In this document: in pieces, positions 1-13,525 of the stretch
How positions within the stretch are numbered: position 1 is the stretch's first letter
Layout of the letters: each line of letters opens with the position of its first letter
NCBI GenBank assembly: GCA_025331565.1
Contig: JAFREQ010000180.1
Location: 410,138 to 474,137 of the forward strand
Origin: Holacanthus passer
Lineage: Eukaryota > Chordata > Actinopteri > Pomacanthidae
Length of the DNA stretch: 64,000 nucleotides
Direction: 5' to 3'
The notes under the pieces: generated by a model
What the model was told of the DNA's origin: nothing
The model's database searches: none
What the model saw: the letters and a program-made list of their open reading frames with translations, nothing else
Program-made: the position numbers and the translations under genes

Positions 1-3000
1 CTGATGAGGTGGGAATGGCTGGCAGGTGAGGTGAGACAGAAGCCGAGAGAGTGGAATAATACTGGGGCATGACTGCAGAACTGTGACAGAGTCCTGACTT
101 TATGAGACTGCAATACTGCTGCTGGAGCGCCTCTTTAAATATTCAGAATTAAACATTGTATGATGATATAAAAATATAGGAGCTGTGATCAGGAGTTTAG
201 TGAAGGATGGATGTAGAAGCCACCCAACTCCCAGGAAGTCAATTTACAGTCTCATGCTATGCTTTGGAAAATGTTTGGCATTCACTTAAAATGTCCAGCA
301 TTTGTAATGAATGGGTAGTAATGGGCCTGTAAGGCCCTTCAATAGTTGACAGTTCTTTCATAATTTCTGTACTTTGTGAATTTCCCTCTGTCTGTCTATT
401 GATCTGGATTGTTCCAGAAATTAACTTTCTCTGAATGTTGATTTGAGGAACTTTTATATAACAGGGGCTTGTTTTGAAGAGATTAAAGGCAATCAACCCT
501 TCTTGCTACCTATTGGCTATTCCAACGAGGCATTACGTTCACACAGAGAGGGGAAGAAAATGTGCAATTACTTTCACATCATCTCATCGGAGAGGAAAAT
601 TGGTGCTGCCAAAGTGTAAAAGGAAAATCCACTCCCCATCTTGTTGGAAACTCAAAGCGAGACTAGATGTCGCAACAATGAGACAGACAATCAATCAAAG
701 AATGGAAATATGAAAGAAATAAAAGGAAGAAAGCATATCTGATTTAGCAAATGACACTCAATATGAAAAGAAAAGGAAGGGGAGGCTAAATGAATCTGAG
801 CGAGCCAGCAGGATGGAGTGGCCTGATGTGATGCAACACGATTCTGATAACCTGTGAAAAAGTGTAATCAGCAGCATTCTCCTCTAGATTATTTCTTCTC
901 TTTCATTGGTTTACTTTTTGCCTGCAATATTAATTTTGAAAATCATCATTATAGTCATCTTGAAATCATATTAGCCATTATATCAATATGTATTGTGTCC
1001 TATATTGAATTATAGCTGCCTGTTTCTGGCTGGAGCAAATCCTTTTATCAGCATTTTGAGATTTGACTCAGTGGACTCAGGAACAGCTGTTTGCCACACA
1101 GAGTAATGGACATGTCTTTGCAAATGAACAGTAGGCCTATACTAAATACACTTTATATTATAAAATGTTGGGGGGGAAATGAGGTCAGGCTTGAGAGCCC
1201 ACAGCAATTTTAGACATACACATGTGGCACCAGGTTTTTCCCCTTTTTAAAACTTTATTAACAACATTGTAATATTATAATACACAACCAGTTTTAGGCA
1301 GTTTATTGAGATGTCCCCAAAACATGTGCCAGACCTAAATGATTAATAATAAGAATCATTATTGTTATTTCTGCTTCTCTGTTAAATGACTTTTAATTGA
1401 CTGAATGTAGGACAGAGACACACTGGACACATTAAAAACAATATGTTGGAATCACTTTCTGTATTAAATATGTCAAAAAACACAATCAAAAAAATATTAT
1501 AGTCTTATCAGTTTTTGCAGGAGATGCTGAAAGAGCCATTGAAATCGAACTCTAAGAGGTTTTTCATCCAGATGTAACAGTGAATAACTGAAATCTTTAC
1601 AGCTTTATCATTACTATTGTTAACATTTATGCTGAAGTTACACAGCTACTCCAAGTTCTAGCTGGTTCCCAGGCCGTTACAAAGGACAGGAGGACATTAT
1701 TCATTGAAGACAGGTAGCTAACAATAGCTTAATAACATGAAGTACTTCTGCATGGGGTGACAACTCAAATGAGGTGATGCCTCATTAGGTCTAACCAGCA
1801 CAGTTAAGAGAGAGGGTAAACCCTAACCATTTCTCTCCATGGCTCTTGGCTCAATGTTCCTCTTTTTATTTTTCTTGAGAATTGCTCATCCAAACTTCTT
1901 CACACTTTCATGGGTCCTCAGCGATTCACTCAAATGTGAAGCTGATCGGATGAATGGTTGTTGAGAAGGACGTTGAAGGACAGACATACACAGAGACACA
2001 CAGAGATTCCTTACTTTTTAGTTAGATCATTATTATTATTATTATTATATAAAGACATTATGTGAACACAGCAAATACAAACTAACAGCATTCATTTGAA
2101 TGTAAGTCATATATTGATTCTGCTGTTTTGGTCTTTACAAAGTCCTGAGGGACTTTTCAGCTGCTAAATGCTTCAGCTAGCAGAGCAGTGGGACTGAATC
2201 AGAACAGAAAAGCTGTAGGCCAAAAATCCAAAATGGAAAGCTGGGTGGGGTTGGGTGTTTGTTCAAACAAGTATTTTTGGACTTTATTTTAAAAGATAGT
2301 TAAACTTAGAGAGTTAGTCCAAGTTACATTTTGGGCATGGCATTACATTAAATCAGAGAAGCTGGCTGAAAGTTAATTCTGACACAATTTGTATTGCCTA
2401 ATGCCTGATCCAAGTCCATGTTTTTAAGCTAATTTCTCTAATAGTTAGACTCAATACAAGCAGGAACTGCTTTGTAAATTGTCATTTGTCATACCATCAG
2501 AAAATCACAACACTAACACTAATATGAAATCTGGACAAAGATTACATACATTGTTAAACACTGTTAGCAACTCGTTATGAATTGTAAATTTGTGCAGCAT
2601 TTAAGGTGAGTTACTTCAACAAAGATATCTTTAAAGTAATACTAACTGTATCCTCACTGTTTCTTGGTTTCCTGAAATGACCATTATTCCATTCTGTTCA
2701 TGTGCATCCTTCTTCAATTTGTCCAAGCATGTGACATCCTTTTTTAAACCTCTAAATTTGAAAATCTGTAGAAAATGTGACCAAAAATAACACCTGCGTC
2801 ATTTTCATTTCCTTTATGGACACAAACTTCTGCTGTGGACAGTTAAACAGAATTAGCCTCTAAAATATCTAGAAATCAGCACAACCTGTCAGTGATTCCC
2901 AAGCACCATACAAGCTCAGCGGTATATAGTAGATTTCATATGTCGGCCGAGTTGGAGGGACAGAGATAGAGAGGCACACTTCATTGTCTGATAGGAAACA

Positions 3001-3145
3001 TATTGACTGTCCGATTCTGGCACCTCAGGTCCCAAAATCTATCAGATCATACACACACAGACACACAAAATAAAACCTGAAGGTCACTGATTTTATCGAC
3101 TGAGTCCTTCAAATGAGGTGTTGTAAGCCATGACAGGAGCAAATC

Positions 3146-3191
<46 letters not shown>

Positions 3192-5108
3192 CATGCGTGC
3201 ATGTGTGTGATTAAACAGATGCATCGGTGGGTTGCACTCATGCACATGGGATCATGAGCTGCTGGTTCTGTAATTAGAAGACTTCTAATTAATTATGAGG
3301 AGAGAGAAGGAGAGAAAGGTTAACACATCATGATATAAAATCTCTATGACTCTATTTCCTTATCTACAAACTCACTGTTTCAGTCTTCCAAATCTGTGTA
3401 TAAATTCTGAATATTACTGAGGATTAGTCTGAAGGTCGTGTAATGAAACAAACACAAACTGTCATTTTGCTTACATTCAAAATCAGCTTATTATAATTAA
3501 CCATGATAGGATCATTTAGAAAAGACAATATTAAAATAAAAAGGCACATAATATCCTGCATAAATGTTGAGTTTCTTTCCAGGTCTTACAAGAGGAGATG
3601 CTGTGAAAGGAAATGCCTCTTACTCCCAAATCTCATTTTCAGCTTGCTTTGACACTTAAAAATCGATTGGCAATGATTGGCAATTTTCCTGCAAATGACT
3701 GAATATCCTAACATAGATGATTCTACTTCACGTGGAGACATTTCCAGCCAAAATTATGCTTGATGAAAATCATTCTGGGAAACAAGCCATGTTCAAGGAA
3801 AGTGGTTTTACCAAAAGGTTTACTCCATCACAAATGACTAAATGACACCAATGAACTTCATGGACTACACAAACCATCAGCTATACTAAACAGCTGTACT
3901 GCAGCTACTGATGGCTTCTGAATGGGTGACACGTTTCTTTACACTTTAAATTCTCCCTGACTGTCAGCACTTGCATCATCAGTGTGTCAGCATTGTGTCC
4001 TTTACACTGTAAACACTGAAAGAACAGCCAGTGGATTAAAATAGGTCGACAGAGGACAAACAAAGCAACAAGACAGCTCAGCAGACATGTCATACACACT
4101 GTGACAACAACTCTTCCCAGTGTACAGTACGCTCCTTATGGCCTGCACAATAGCTGCACATGCTATGAGAGCAGGCATGTCCAAAGGTTACGAGAGCAAA
4201 GACACTGCAGGGCAGGGGTCAGTGTTGTGAAGCAGGGTTGCTGGATGGAGGAATACAGTGTTTGTTCAAGGGCTCATGACCATGTTGCTGGTGCCAACAT
4301 ATACATGTGCTTCAAACTGAATTGACTCATGAATTGAGCAAGAGACCTATAAAAAACATAGGACTGTGGGTGGATGATAAACAATGTTTCAAAATACACG
4401 CTGAGGAACTCATAAAAAAAGCTGAACTTTATGTACAGACACAAAAACTGACACTTTGACAATGACAATCCAGGAAATGCAGTGTTCGTGTTACAAAGTA
4501 ATTCACCAGGAATATGTGTTTGCGTGTAGGTGCACATCCAACACAGCACCTATTGCAGCAGAGTTGAGCCAGGTTCAGCTGTTATTCCGTTTGACCCTGT
4601 GTTTCTCTGTCAGAGCCCTCTGTATTGGCAGCCCTGCTGTGTTGCCTGACTGGCTCGATTGAAATGAATGAGAAGGCTGTATTTTTTTTTTTTTTGCAGG
4701 GCTCAAGTAAGTCTGAATGCAGCCTCAGGCAACAATTAATTCAGTCTACAGTCTTGCCTGTACTTGACTCTGGTGTTAATATTTATATGCATGCTCCACT
4801 ATCTAAGCTTTAGTCACTGATGTTTGGTATCACATCAGAAAATAGCTCTAGGATTCATCACTGTGGCTTATACAGGTGTCCAGGTCAGCTCCATCTGTCA
4901 GGCAAAGTCAGTGTTTACCAGATCTCAGGAGTGTCCTGGGACCTCCTGTCTGAAGGGTCCCAAATTGAAAACAGAGGTTGGTGATAAAGCTTTTAAATGT
5001 TTTATTCCACTCAGATGGAAGAATATCATGGCTAATTCTAAAATTTCACTATTAACTATTCCTGTACAAGCAATGATTTGACATTTTAAAGATTATTTTT
5101 CATGCATC
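1..5108. other. Gene-free stretch, no exon recognised
   Basis: I see no open reading frame with recognisable protein character on either strand. The DNA is AT-rich and carries short simple repeats (ATT repeats near 2028-2048, a GT array at 3149-3188, a T run near 4681). Candidate reading frames here are short and without family resemblance. It could be intergenic or intronic; nothing in the sequence decides between them. Confidence 0.6.
3149..3188. repeat. (GT)20 microsatellite
   Basis: Uninterrupted GT dinucleotide array of about 40 bases. It creates spurious Thr-His or Val-Cys reading frames on both strands. Confidence 0.95.
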
Positions 5109-5602
5109 TTAACCCCTAAGAACCCATAGTGACAAGAGTGTAACAAACACTTTGAATGCCCTAAACTCGTCCTCATACAGCTTTATGCTTGATTCTCATG
5201 AAGTCCCTAAGCGACACATACTAAACATCCTGGTGTGTTCCTGTCTGTGACAGGAAGTGACTTCCCCAAGAATGGTGGTGTGACCTGTAGCAAAAGTGAA
5301 GGAAGCAGCTAATTTCATAAAGTTTTTTTTTTTTTTTTTTTTTTAAAGTAATTTAAAACCCATTTAACAGTAACAATATTCTGACCATATTTATTGAACA
5401 CATTAATAAAACAATAAATATAAATATAATTAATACAAATATTATATAAAATATTAAAGATTAAAGATTATAAAATATAATAGCCTATAAATATTTTAAA
5501 AGAAACATCAGAAATGTGTTCTATGTGCTCCACTTGGTCTGTGGTATATCCCCCATAACTTTCCAGAAAGTTATGAAATGGGTCTGGGCTCTTATGGGTT
5601 AA
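5109..5602. mobile_element. piggyBac-like MITE flanked by TTAA
   Basis: Both ends carry TTAA followed by a matching inverted repeat. The left end reads TTAACCCCTAAGAACCC and the reverse complement of the right end reads TTAACCCATAAGAGCCC. TTAA target duplication and a CCC start are hallmarks of the piggyBac superfamily. The interior is AT-rich, includes a T run at 5323-5344, and shows no transposase, so it is a non-autonomous element of 494 bp counting both TTAA copies. Confidence 0.75.
5323..5344. repeat. Poly-T tract
   Basis: About 22 consecutive T inside the piggyBac-like MITE. Confidence 0.9.
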
Positions 5603-8519
5603 GCCGTTTTTGCAGACAGTCGAGAGATTACAAGAAATGAGAGGGAGAGCGATGCAACAAAACTATTAAAACCAGGGACAATGGACGTCTTAACCTCTGA
5701 GCCTGTCTCTTCAGCTCTCAGCTTTTATCCCATATTGTTATGTTCAGATTGAATTAATGCTGGTTTGATGCCATCTTTATATTAATACCATTTTATCCTT
5801 ATCCTTTATTTGCAGTTTTGTAAGTTTTATTAAATTTTTGCCTTTACTTTTAATGTTCTGTGGACATTAAAGAGAGAGTGAACAGCTCTCATTGAACCAC
5901 CCTGTATAGATAAAGTTTGAATGAATGAATACACACATTACAACAAAATAATATGAAATCAAAAGGAGATGAAAGGACACTGCATCTCACTCATTCAATC
6001 TGCATCCATTCAAAATTCTTTTCACAAGAATGAGTTTTCAAACTCAAACCGTTATTATACAGCTCTGATGGTTAATATTTACATTATGCCTTATTGCATT
6101 AAGCAATACCTGGATTGCAGTTAGCAGAGTAGAATGTACTAATAGAAAAGATGTACTCTTTTTTTAAACTACTTTTTCAATTTTGCCTGTAACTTTCACC
6201 CCAGGTTCCTAACATTTTTTATACTTAAAAGTTTTTATTTTTCGCCATTTCAAAAGTTCAAAATTGCTCGAGAGAAATATTTTCTGTAAGAAAACTGGAA
6301 ATACAAAACCTTCAGCTACACATAACAACTGTGCAAAAAAGTCCTTGAAAGTTAAACTGATTTTTTTGACTCTTCAAAAATAGCCTTCCATTAAAAAGCT
6401 ATTTCCTCTAGATTTACAGCTATGTCTAAGGAACAACACTCTTATGATTACAAAAATCAAAACCAAAGTCATCCTATTTCCTGGTGTGAAGCAAATCTTA
6501 ACAACTGAAAGCTTTGTGCGTCTATGTAAGGTGCAGATTAAGATTTAATTCAATGAGATTTGAAATGCAGCGAAGGTTGACTGTGATTAAACTTAACTCT
6601 GTAGCTGAGAGTTGGACCCTTATGCAGTTAGAACCAAATTCCAAGTTTGTACATATGACACAGAAGTGGAAAAAATATTGTCCAATATAAATAATTCCAA
6701 GAAAAGCTCTCTGCCAGGGCTGGAAACCAAGAATGTTTTTTGTAGTAATGCTTTAAAGAGCAACTTGCGGGTTTTATGAAATGTATGCTTAACCTTGTCT
6801 GAAAAGGCAAGACGTAAGAACACAAATTCAGAGGAAACAGTGATCATTCAGATGAGCACAGCTCCTAAAATCACATCATATTACATAAGGGAGTCGGTGT
6901 CTCTGACTCTGTGTCAGTTAAATGTGTGGTATGAGGTGGTATTGAGTCTAAACAGCTGTAATTTAAAGTGCTTTGTTAGTTTGTTTCCTCCTATTTCTTG
7001 TAATGTTTATCAGAGATCAGGAGTGCCATGGCAGCATGCATATGGTAAACGGCGTCCTTACAACTAGAGCAACTGAATAAGCTGAAATTGTCCGATCAAG
7101 GACCCATTATTGATCAATGCATCAGACTGTGCTTCAATCTTTCTAATTTATATACTGTACATTTTTCATTATACCATTCAAACACCCACCAGTATGAGCA
7201 ATTTCTTTGGCAGTTTCCCTATGACAACGGGTGTATCCCATAAAATAATCTGCCCTCATATCAAATCACTCGGGAAAACATTCTTATAACAAATGGCCTA
7301 GGTTTATGAATAGTTCATATGGTTTGTTTTGAAACTCCCAAACCCGCCACACAGAGCAGTCTATATATGTCATGGTCCACTCTATGAATCTATCATTTAT
7401 CATGTTCTCAAATTATCTTGTTATTTCACTTTTACATACTACAATAATAATACTGAAAAAACTGAACTGATAAGAATAAAAAGTACTAACAATAATAATG
7501 GTCCATATGACAATAAACGCTTTGACTTCTCACTAAGGTTTTGATGTTCGTGTTAAAAAACTGGAAACCTTTGGTCAGTATGGGTTATTGAAAGCTGCCA
7601 CCACAACTAATATCTTTGCCAGACATACAGACAGACTGTATGTCAAAGAGGAAGTAGAGCATTTTTAAATCAACATTAAAAAGGCTAAAAACATATTGTA
7701 TCCTGGATTCTACAGCAAAACATGAAAAGATGATTTCCAAAGCAGGACAGCACAAACACTACAGATACTGGAATGATAAGCCACTTACAATATGGCTGGC
7801 AGGAACATTTCCATATCTTTTAGAAAGACAGAACCAATGATCACATCCCACGCTGAAAATGAGGGCAGCAAGTGGACCAGGAGAGATTGATGAAATGTCA
7901 AACAACAACAGCCTTCAACCTCTCAAATTCACATCCATCCATATTCCTCCATCCATATTCCTCCATCCATATTCCTCCCATGGAGCAAATCCTGTGAAAT
8001 TGCACTGAAGTATTGACGAGATGAAAAATTTCCTGTCGTGTCTGCCATAGTGTAAGAAAATAAGCTAGTTCCATTCATATCGTGTAGAAATTAGATATCA
8101 GCAGCCTCACCATGTTCATACTGCTGAAAGTATCAGTGATCTGACATTTCATTTGACATTAGCAACAAGCGTTTTAAAGAGTCACCTGAGCTGCCTAATG
8201 TGCCAGAATGCTCAACGTGTCATATTCAGCATAACTACTATGCTAATGAAGTCATCAGTGAAACATATTAATGCATTCATTAGCAAATATTTCCATGTCA
8301 GCACACTTGTTTGCATAAAGTGTAACACAATAGTGATATTAGATTATATGTGCTCTGCATGAGAAAGAACTCAGTAGTTTTAATAATATCCTCATTAAAA
8401 TGCAAATTATTGAAAGTGTATGTGGAAACGTTTTATCTTGTTGTTGAGATGATCACACAGATGGGACCATGATGACACAACAGAAGTGTACAGTATCAAA
8501 GTACATGTGGTGAAGTACT
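5603..8519. other. Gene-free stretch
   Basis: No coding exon recognised. The only structured feature is the 14-bp tandem repeat at 7937-7978. Confidence 0.55.
7937..7978. repeat. 14-bp tandem repeat, three copies
   Basis: The unit ATCCATATTCCTCC is present three times head to tail without mismatch (7937-7950, 7951-7964, 7965-7978). Confidence 0.9.
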
Positions 8520-8520
8520 G

Positions 8521-9040
8521 TGTCAAATCTGCCCTGCTCCTTGGGCTATGTTTATATTTGTTTCATGTCATTCATTAATTGCTTCCTGCTTTATTTTGAA
8601 ATAGTCACCTCTCCTCTTGTTGCATATATCACTTCCTGCCCTTTGTGTGTTTCCCACCTGTTTGATTGTGTGCCCCGCCCTGATTGGTTTCACCTGTCCC
8701 TCACTATCCTCCCCTGTCTGCGGTATTCAGTGGGTGTGTTCCCGCCATTCAGTGCCATTTCGTTTCAGCACCTTGTGTCAAGCATTTCAGGTTTGTCCTC
8801 GTGATTTTGGATCTTTGCTTTGTTTTTTTTGAGCTTTTGATCCTTGCTTGCTCCCTGCTGGGTTAGTTTGCCTGTTTGGACTGCCTTCTCTGGATTTGAC
8901 CTTTGCTGTCTCACCGTCCTGTAAGCTTTGTACTTTTTTCTGTGTGAATAAATCATTGAACTGCTTCAGCCTTGCCTCCGGTGTCTGCGTTTGGGTCTCG
9001 ACTCTTGTTTTCCTGTTATCCTGCTTACACAAGTGTGATG
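8521..9040 (+). mobile_element. LTR-like teleost dispersed repeat
   Basis: A pyrimidine-rich block of the type commonly dispersed in teleost genomes. It has an AATAAA polyadenylation signal at 8947-8952 and a 3' part ending in the phrase GTCTGCGTTTGGGTCT, which recurs diverged and inverted near 34120-34145. A solo LTR of a Gypsy-like retrotransposon is my best reading, but I could not find an exact 5-bp target duplication, so class and ends are uncertain. The long open frames here in several phases are a composition effect, not genes. Confidence 0.4.
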
Positions 9041-11819
9041 CTGTATCGTGAAAAACAAAGAAAAGCCAGAATGAATTTCTCACTAACAAATATTTGTAAT
9101 TGTGTGCCGTGAAATAATCCATGCACCTTAATGGGACAATGGTATAACATGCAGGCCAGTAAAAATTAGACATGTTGCCGTGAGTATATATATAGTGCTC
9201 CATTCTCCTCATACATATATTGTGTACAAATGGGCCACATCCCCCTGAGGACCAGGTCCTTAAGATTGAAATGATAGGCATTATTGATGGCTGCACAACA
9301 CTGAAGTGTTCCAAGGACCTGCATCATCAGTGTTACTACTTCCCTCTGCTCTGTGTGCTACGGCATGTTCAAATGTCTACCGTCAAAGAGGTCTATGAGG
9401 AAACAGTGTGCAATGTGCAGGTGTTGGGAAGGTTGTAAGAAATAATCTGACACCTGGTCAGCCTCAACCAGGAATAGTTTAGTTAGCCTCTGGCCATTTT
9501 CTACTGACACCAAACACCCTGCCTATTTATAAATACTTTAGTTTTCAATTTCTTTACTAATTAAAATGTACCAGCCCGTCACAAAAACGGATCCAGTTTG
9601 ATCAATCACAACAGTGCCTTATATCATCATCGATCATCGTATCATATTAGTATTACAGTCTGCTGACCTCTGCAAATTGTTAATGCGGCTCCACCCAGCT
9701 TCAGCCTGAGCACAAGTCTTCAGTGTTGGATCCTCAATGACCACTTGTGAAACAAGTGCTGCCAATTCCATACTATATATTCACATAATAAAGTATCGAG
9801 CTTTCATTTTATTATATACAGTATTTTGCAGCTAAAATCAATAAATCAGTAGACTTCAGCAACAGAGAATAAAATATTAATACTAAAATAACGATGCTGC
9901 CAGTGCTGCAACTGTCCCTCCACAATTACGTCATTTTTATTTACAGCTGTGATCAATTAAAAATACTACACATTTGCGTGTTCACAATATTAGATATTCT
10001 TTCTAAATGGAGAGAGCACGCTCCTACAAGAGCGTTACATTATGAGTTATGTGTAGTCTTTAATGGGAACTCCACTGAGGCTACATTAGTCCCTACTGTA
10101 ACAATCCCGATTGTCTGACCAATCTGAGGAATAAAAAAGGATGATATCTCTGGATTTGCTTCAGTTCAGTTTTCTTCTTCTTTAATTAAAGACTGTCCAT
10201 CATGAGTCCGACAGTAGGAGTGCTAAATCAGTGGAGTACTCTTTGCTCCAATGTTTTATGGCTAACAAGTTTTTGTTAGTGAAAATGAATTTAAAGCTTC
10301 TCCTGATGTCGTCATTGCTAAGCTAACTGTCTGCTGGCTGTAGCTTAATATTTAACACCTAGGCACAAAAGTAAAAAAGTATTCCTTTAATGTAATTAGT
10401 AACAACTTTTCATTTGACTGTCTGCTATTCAAAATGCTATAAAAGCTATAAAGACATAAAGTAGTAAATGTCTGGTGTCTGGTGTCTGAACCTGAGCAAT
10501 ATAAAACAGCTGTTAGGAATGTAAAGAGTCAAGTGAACTACAATCAATTATATTCTGAATTAAACTGAAAGCACAATATGCACATTGGCCAGTATGTACT
10601 GTACTGTAGGGTGTATACAATGTGTACTATGGTGGCCATCCCCAGTGAAATATAAGCAGCCCCACTGGAAACTATTAGTGAAAGATAAAATGGCCTTCAC
10701 TGCTGATTCAGCAGGCAGGCTAGGAGCCATTTATCCCATCACTGTAAGCATGCCTCTTCATTAAAATCACTGAAAAACCATAAAAGAAACAGCTTAAAAT
10801 GAAATGTGCAACACTCTAAGGCTGCCTGACAAGACTGCACCCTTTATTTCTTAAGGCAGATCGACCCCCTTTAAGGACATCGCTGCTTTTTTTTTTTCAA
10901 AAGTACATCACTCTTTAGTTCTAATGGCTCTGGGGCGATGCCTGGTAAATACATATGAGCCGATGAGTTTCAGAAATGATGACAATATGTCGGAAGAATT
11001 ATCCTGCAAAACAAAATGCCATAAACCAGCGTGAAGGATTTCCAGCCGCTGCAGCATCCAACCGCTGGCATTGAGCAGAGTGTTTATTCTTCATGCGTCA
11101 CATTTTACGACAATCTATTCATCCTCAGACAGTATTTATGTGACGGTTCTTATTTTTGGTGTGATGCTTCAACACACACCCATGCACACACAAACACGCA
11201 GACTCTCTTGTTTTTCCTCGCACATTCCCAATCTTTGTGCTAATTACAGTGTTGTCCTTGACTTGAACGAGGATTTATAGTTGGGGCATGATCCTGACTC
11301 AGAGTTGTTGAGCAGAGAGAGAAAGATGAGAAGAGGCAGCACTGCATCTGAATCCATTGAGATCTGGAGCACTTCTGTACGTCAGAAATATATTTTAGGC
11401 TTAAAAGGAGCGTAGTGAATGCCATCACATTTATCGGGGCAGGTGCTGTCTTCAAGAATAAATGGAAAAGATATCTGTGCCCTGAGTTAAAGCTCCCTTG
11501 CGTTTTTGCTGTAGCTCTGCACCCATGTCTTCAGAAATTTCAGAGAAATCAATTAACCCCCTTTGTTATTGTTTTCCATTCATCCTTGGGCTGTATTTCA
11601 GTCTGCATGTGTATTGATGCAGGTATGGAATGAATATGTCTTGCTTTACACATCCCTTACAAAATCTCTACTGTAAAGCCAGGGAAAGAGGTCACTTGGC
11701 AAGTAGGGATGACTGTGCTATATAGATGTCTCAAAATTGTTACATTGTAATCTTTAATTGCTGTCTTTCACAATTAGGTGCCACAATTTTTGTGGCTTAT
11801 CTTGCTCCTGAAAATTCTA
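9041..11819. other. Gene-free stretch
   Basis: No coding exon or clear element recognised. The sequence is AT-rich with short homopolymer runs, for example near 10887-10899. Confidence 0.5.
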
Positions 11820-11985
11820 TAGCAATTTCATTTAGCAGACACTTTTATCCAAAGTGACGTACATCTGAGAGTAGATACAACACAAGCGAGGATCTAGTCG
11901 GGAGAAAACAACCTGGATAAGTGCCATAAAACAAAATTCAAGTTAGATAGGGCCTATGCCTACAGGCAGTGAGAAGCGAATACAT
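11820..11985 (+). repeat. Teleost dispersed repeat (CATTTAGCAGACACTTTTAT motif)
   Basis: The block at 11829-11866 reads as the widespread fish motif in which a CATTTAGCAGAC box is followed by ATCCAAAGTGACGTACA. Recognition is from memory of fish repeats. Family and full extent are not determinable here. Confidence 0.5.
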
Positions 11986-12621
11986 TTTTTTTGTATGCAT
12001 TTTTTTGCTTTTTGCAGTTTGTCAAGTGCCAAGGTGTTCAAAAAAAAAATACTCACAAGAATATGGCCACCCCCTTTGCTGTGAAAAGTGAAAAGTGTTT
12101 AAATAAGTTCTAAAGACAGTTTAATCAGCTCAAGTGAGATGGGTTATTATATGAATGTAATGATGTTTTGCATTTAGACTCTGACCTCATCACTCCCAAA
12201 AAGGAAATGACAAGCTCAGAATAGCAGGGAGTGGGGAATAACAATCATACCTTCCTCGTACTTGACTTCTGACTTATGATTGACTTATGATTGCCACTCG
12301 TCACTTCCCCCTCCCTGCTGTGGGGAGTGAGTGGCGGCATCGATTCTCCCCTGTCGGAAGGTCGACTCAGAGCATACAGGTGGAAGCTAGGCTTGAGGTG
12401 GGGCTTTTAAAGGCTATATGAAGAGCAGCAGCAAGTGACAGCATAGTTTTCAGCTGAGCGGCGTGTCAGCAGGCAAAGCAGCAAAAGAGTAAAGAGTAAC
12501 GTAACATTAAGTCAACCTTTTTGAGTGAATTACATGCATCAATGATGTTTAATGAATTACAGTATCTATTGAGCTCAGTCCCATTTTATAGTTTTCACTT
12601 GACCCCCAAACAATCTAAGAA

Positions 12622-13525
12622 CCAACATGTTCTCATTCCCAGGTTGCCAAATACCAACTTTTTGTCACGCCCCATGGCGTCTCATACAGATGCACCAGAT
12701 ACCCTTAGGATCTGTATGAGATGCTGGGCTTTCAACTAACTCCACTGTAAACCCACCTGTGGCAATCTTCAAACAATCCTCAATCTGCTCTGGCACCAGT
12801 CTGTGAGTATCAGTTCCACTGGAGAACTGAGGACCCGCCTCCTTAAAGTATTTTCTTCACTGTCATTTCCCATGTTAAGATTTTCTTTTAATGAGATCCT
12901 CTACTTTTAATGATATCCTCTGAGCTCTGAGCGTCTAATATTTCCACAGATGGGTTTACGTTGGAGTTAGATGAAAGCGCAGTGCGTCTCATGTATGAGA
13001 TGCTGAGGGGCGTGACAAGATGTCTGTTATGGTCTGGGTTTTTGTGTCCCTCTTTCTTTTTCAGTGTCTGCGGCTGGAGGCGTGGTTGGTGTGACTCTCA
13101 CTTCCTCCTCTGAATCCTGGCAGATGAGGCACCCCTGCTCCCAAATGTCATTAACCCACCTTCTAGGAAGCCCTGACTCCACTCCTGTGCCAGATTATTC
13201 CGTCTCGTGCCTCCTCCTTGGAAGAAGTTGCTTTCCACATGCTTCATTGGTTCTCACTTCTTGTCTTTTTCCAGTGAGTTCCCCGGTGTGTGCCTCACTG
13301 CCAGCCTTCCTCCAGTGCCTCTGTGTCCCTGGTTTTCTGAGTTCCAGCTGCAGTCATCGCCAGTCCACCATCTCTGCCGTCCACCAGCCAGTCACCTCCA
13401 CCTGAGTTTTTACAAGACACTTTCAAACCACCAGCCAGTTTCTGTTTTCTACCTAAGTTGGTCCAAACCTAAAGCCCACCGCAACAATGTCAGTATTTGA
13501 CAACCTGGGAATGAGAATGGGTTGG
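12622..13525. mobile_element. Inverted-repeat DNA element (MITE) interrupted by a solo LTR
   Basis: The left end (about 12622-12655) and the reverse complement of the right end (about 13492-13525) share CCAAC followed by TTCTCATTCCCAGGTTG and CAAATAC. A second inverted pair lies inside: TGTCACGCCCC followed by TCTCATACA at 12662-12690, mirrored at 12985-13018. The right arm is broken by a 462-bp insertion flanked by ATGTC repeats. Without that insertion the element would be about 437 bp. No coding capacity is seen. Confidence 0.7.
13025..13486. mobile_element. Solo LTR with 5-bp target duplication ATGTC
   Basis: The 462-bp block begins TGTTATGG and ends GCAACA, that is TG...CA as in LTRs. 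It is bracketed by ATGTC at 13020-13024 and at 13487-13491. It lies inside the right arm of an inverted-repeat element, so it inserted later. No gag or pol frames adjoin it, so it is a solo LTR left by recombination. The open frames inside it (13064-13405, 13207-13500) are not genes. Confidence 0.75.

Noticed and set aside
3047..3247. 66-codon frame with a His-Thr run
   Set aside because: Produced by translation of the GT microsatellite.
8787..9314. 175-codon minus-strand open frame
   Set aside because: It overlaps the LTR-like repeat, has no domain resemblance, and several other frames in the same place are also open.
13064..13405. 113-codon Ser/Pro/Cys-rich open frame
   Set aside because: It lies inside the solo LTR; the composition explains the open frame.
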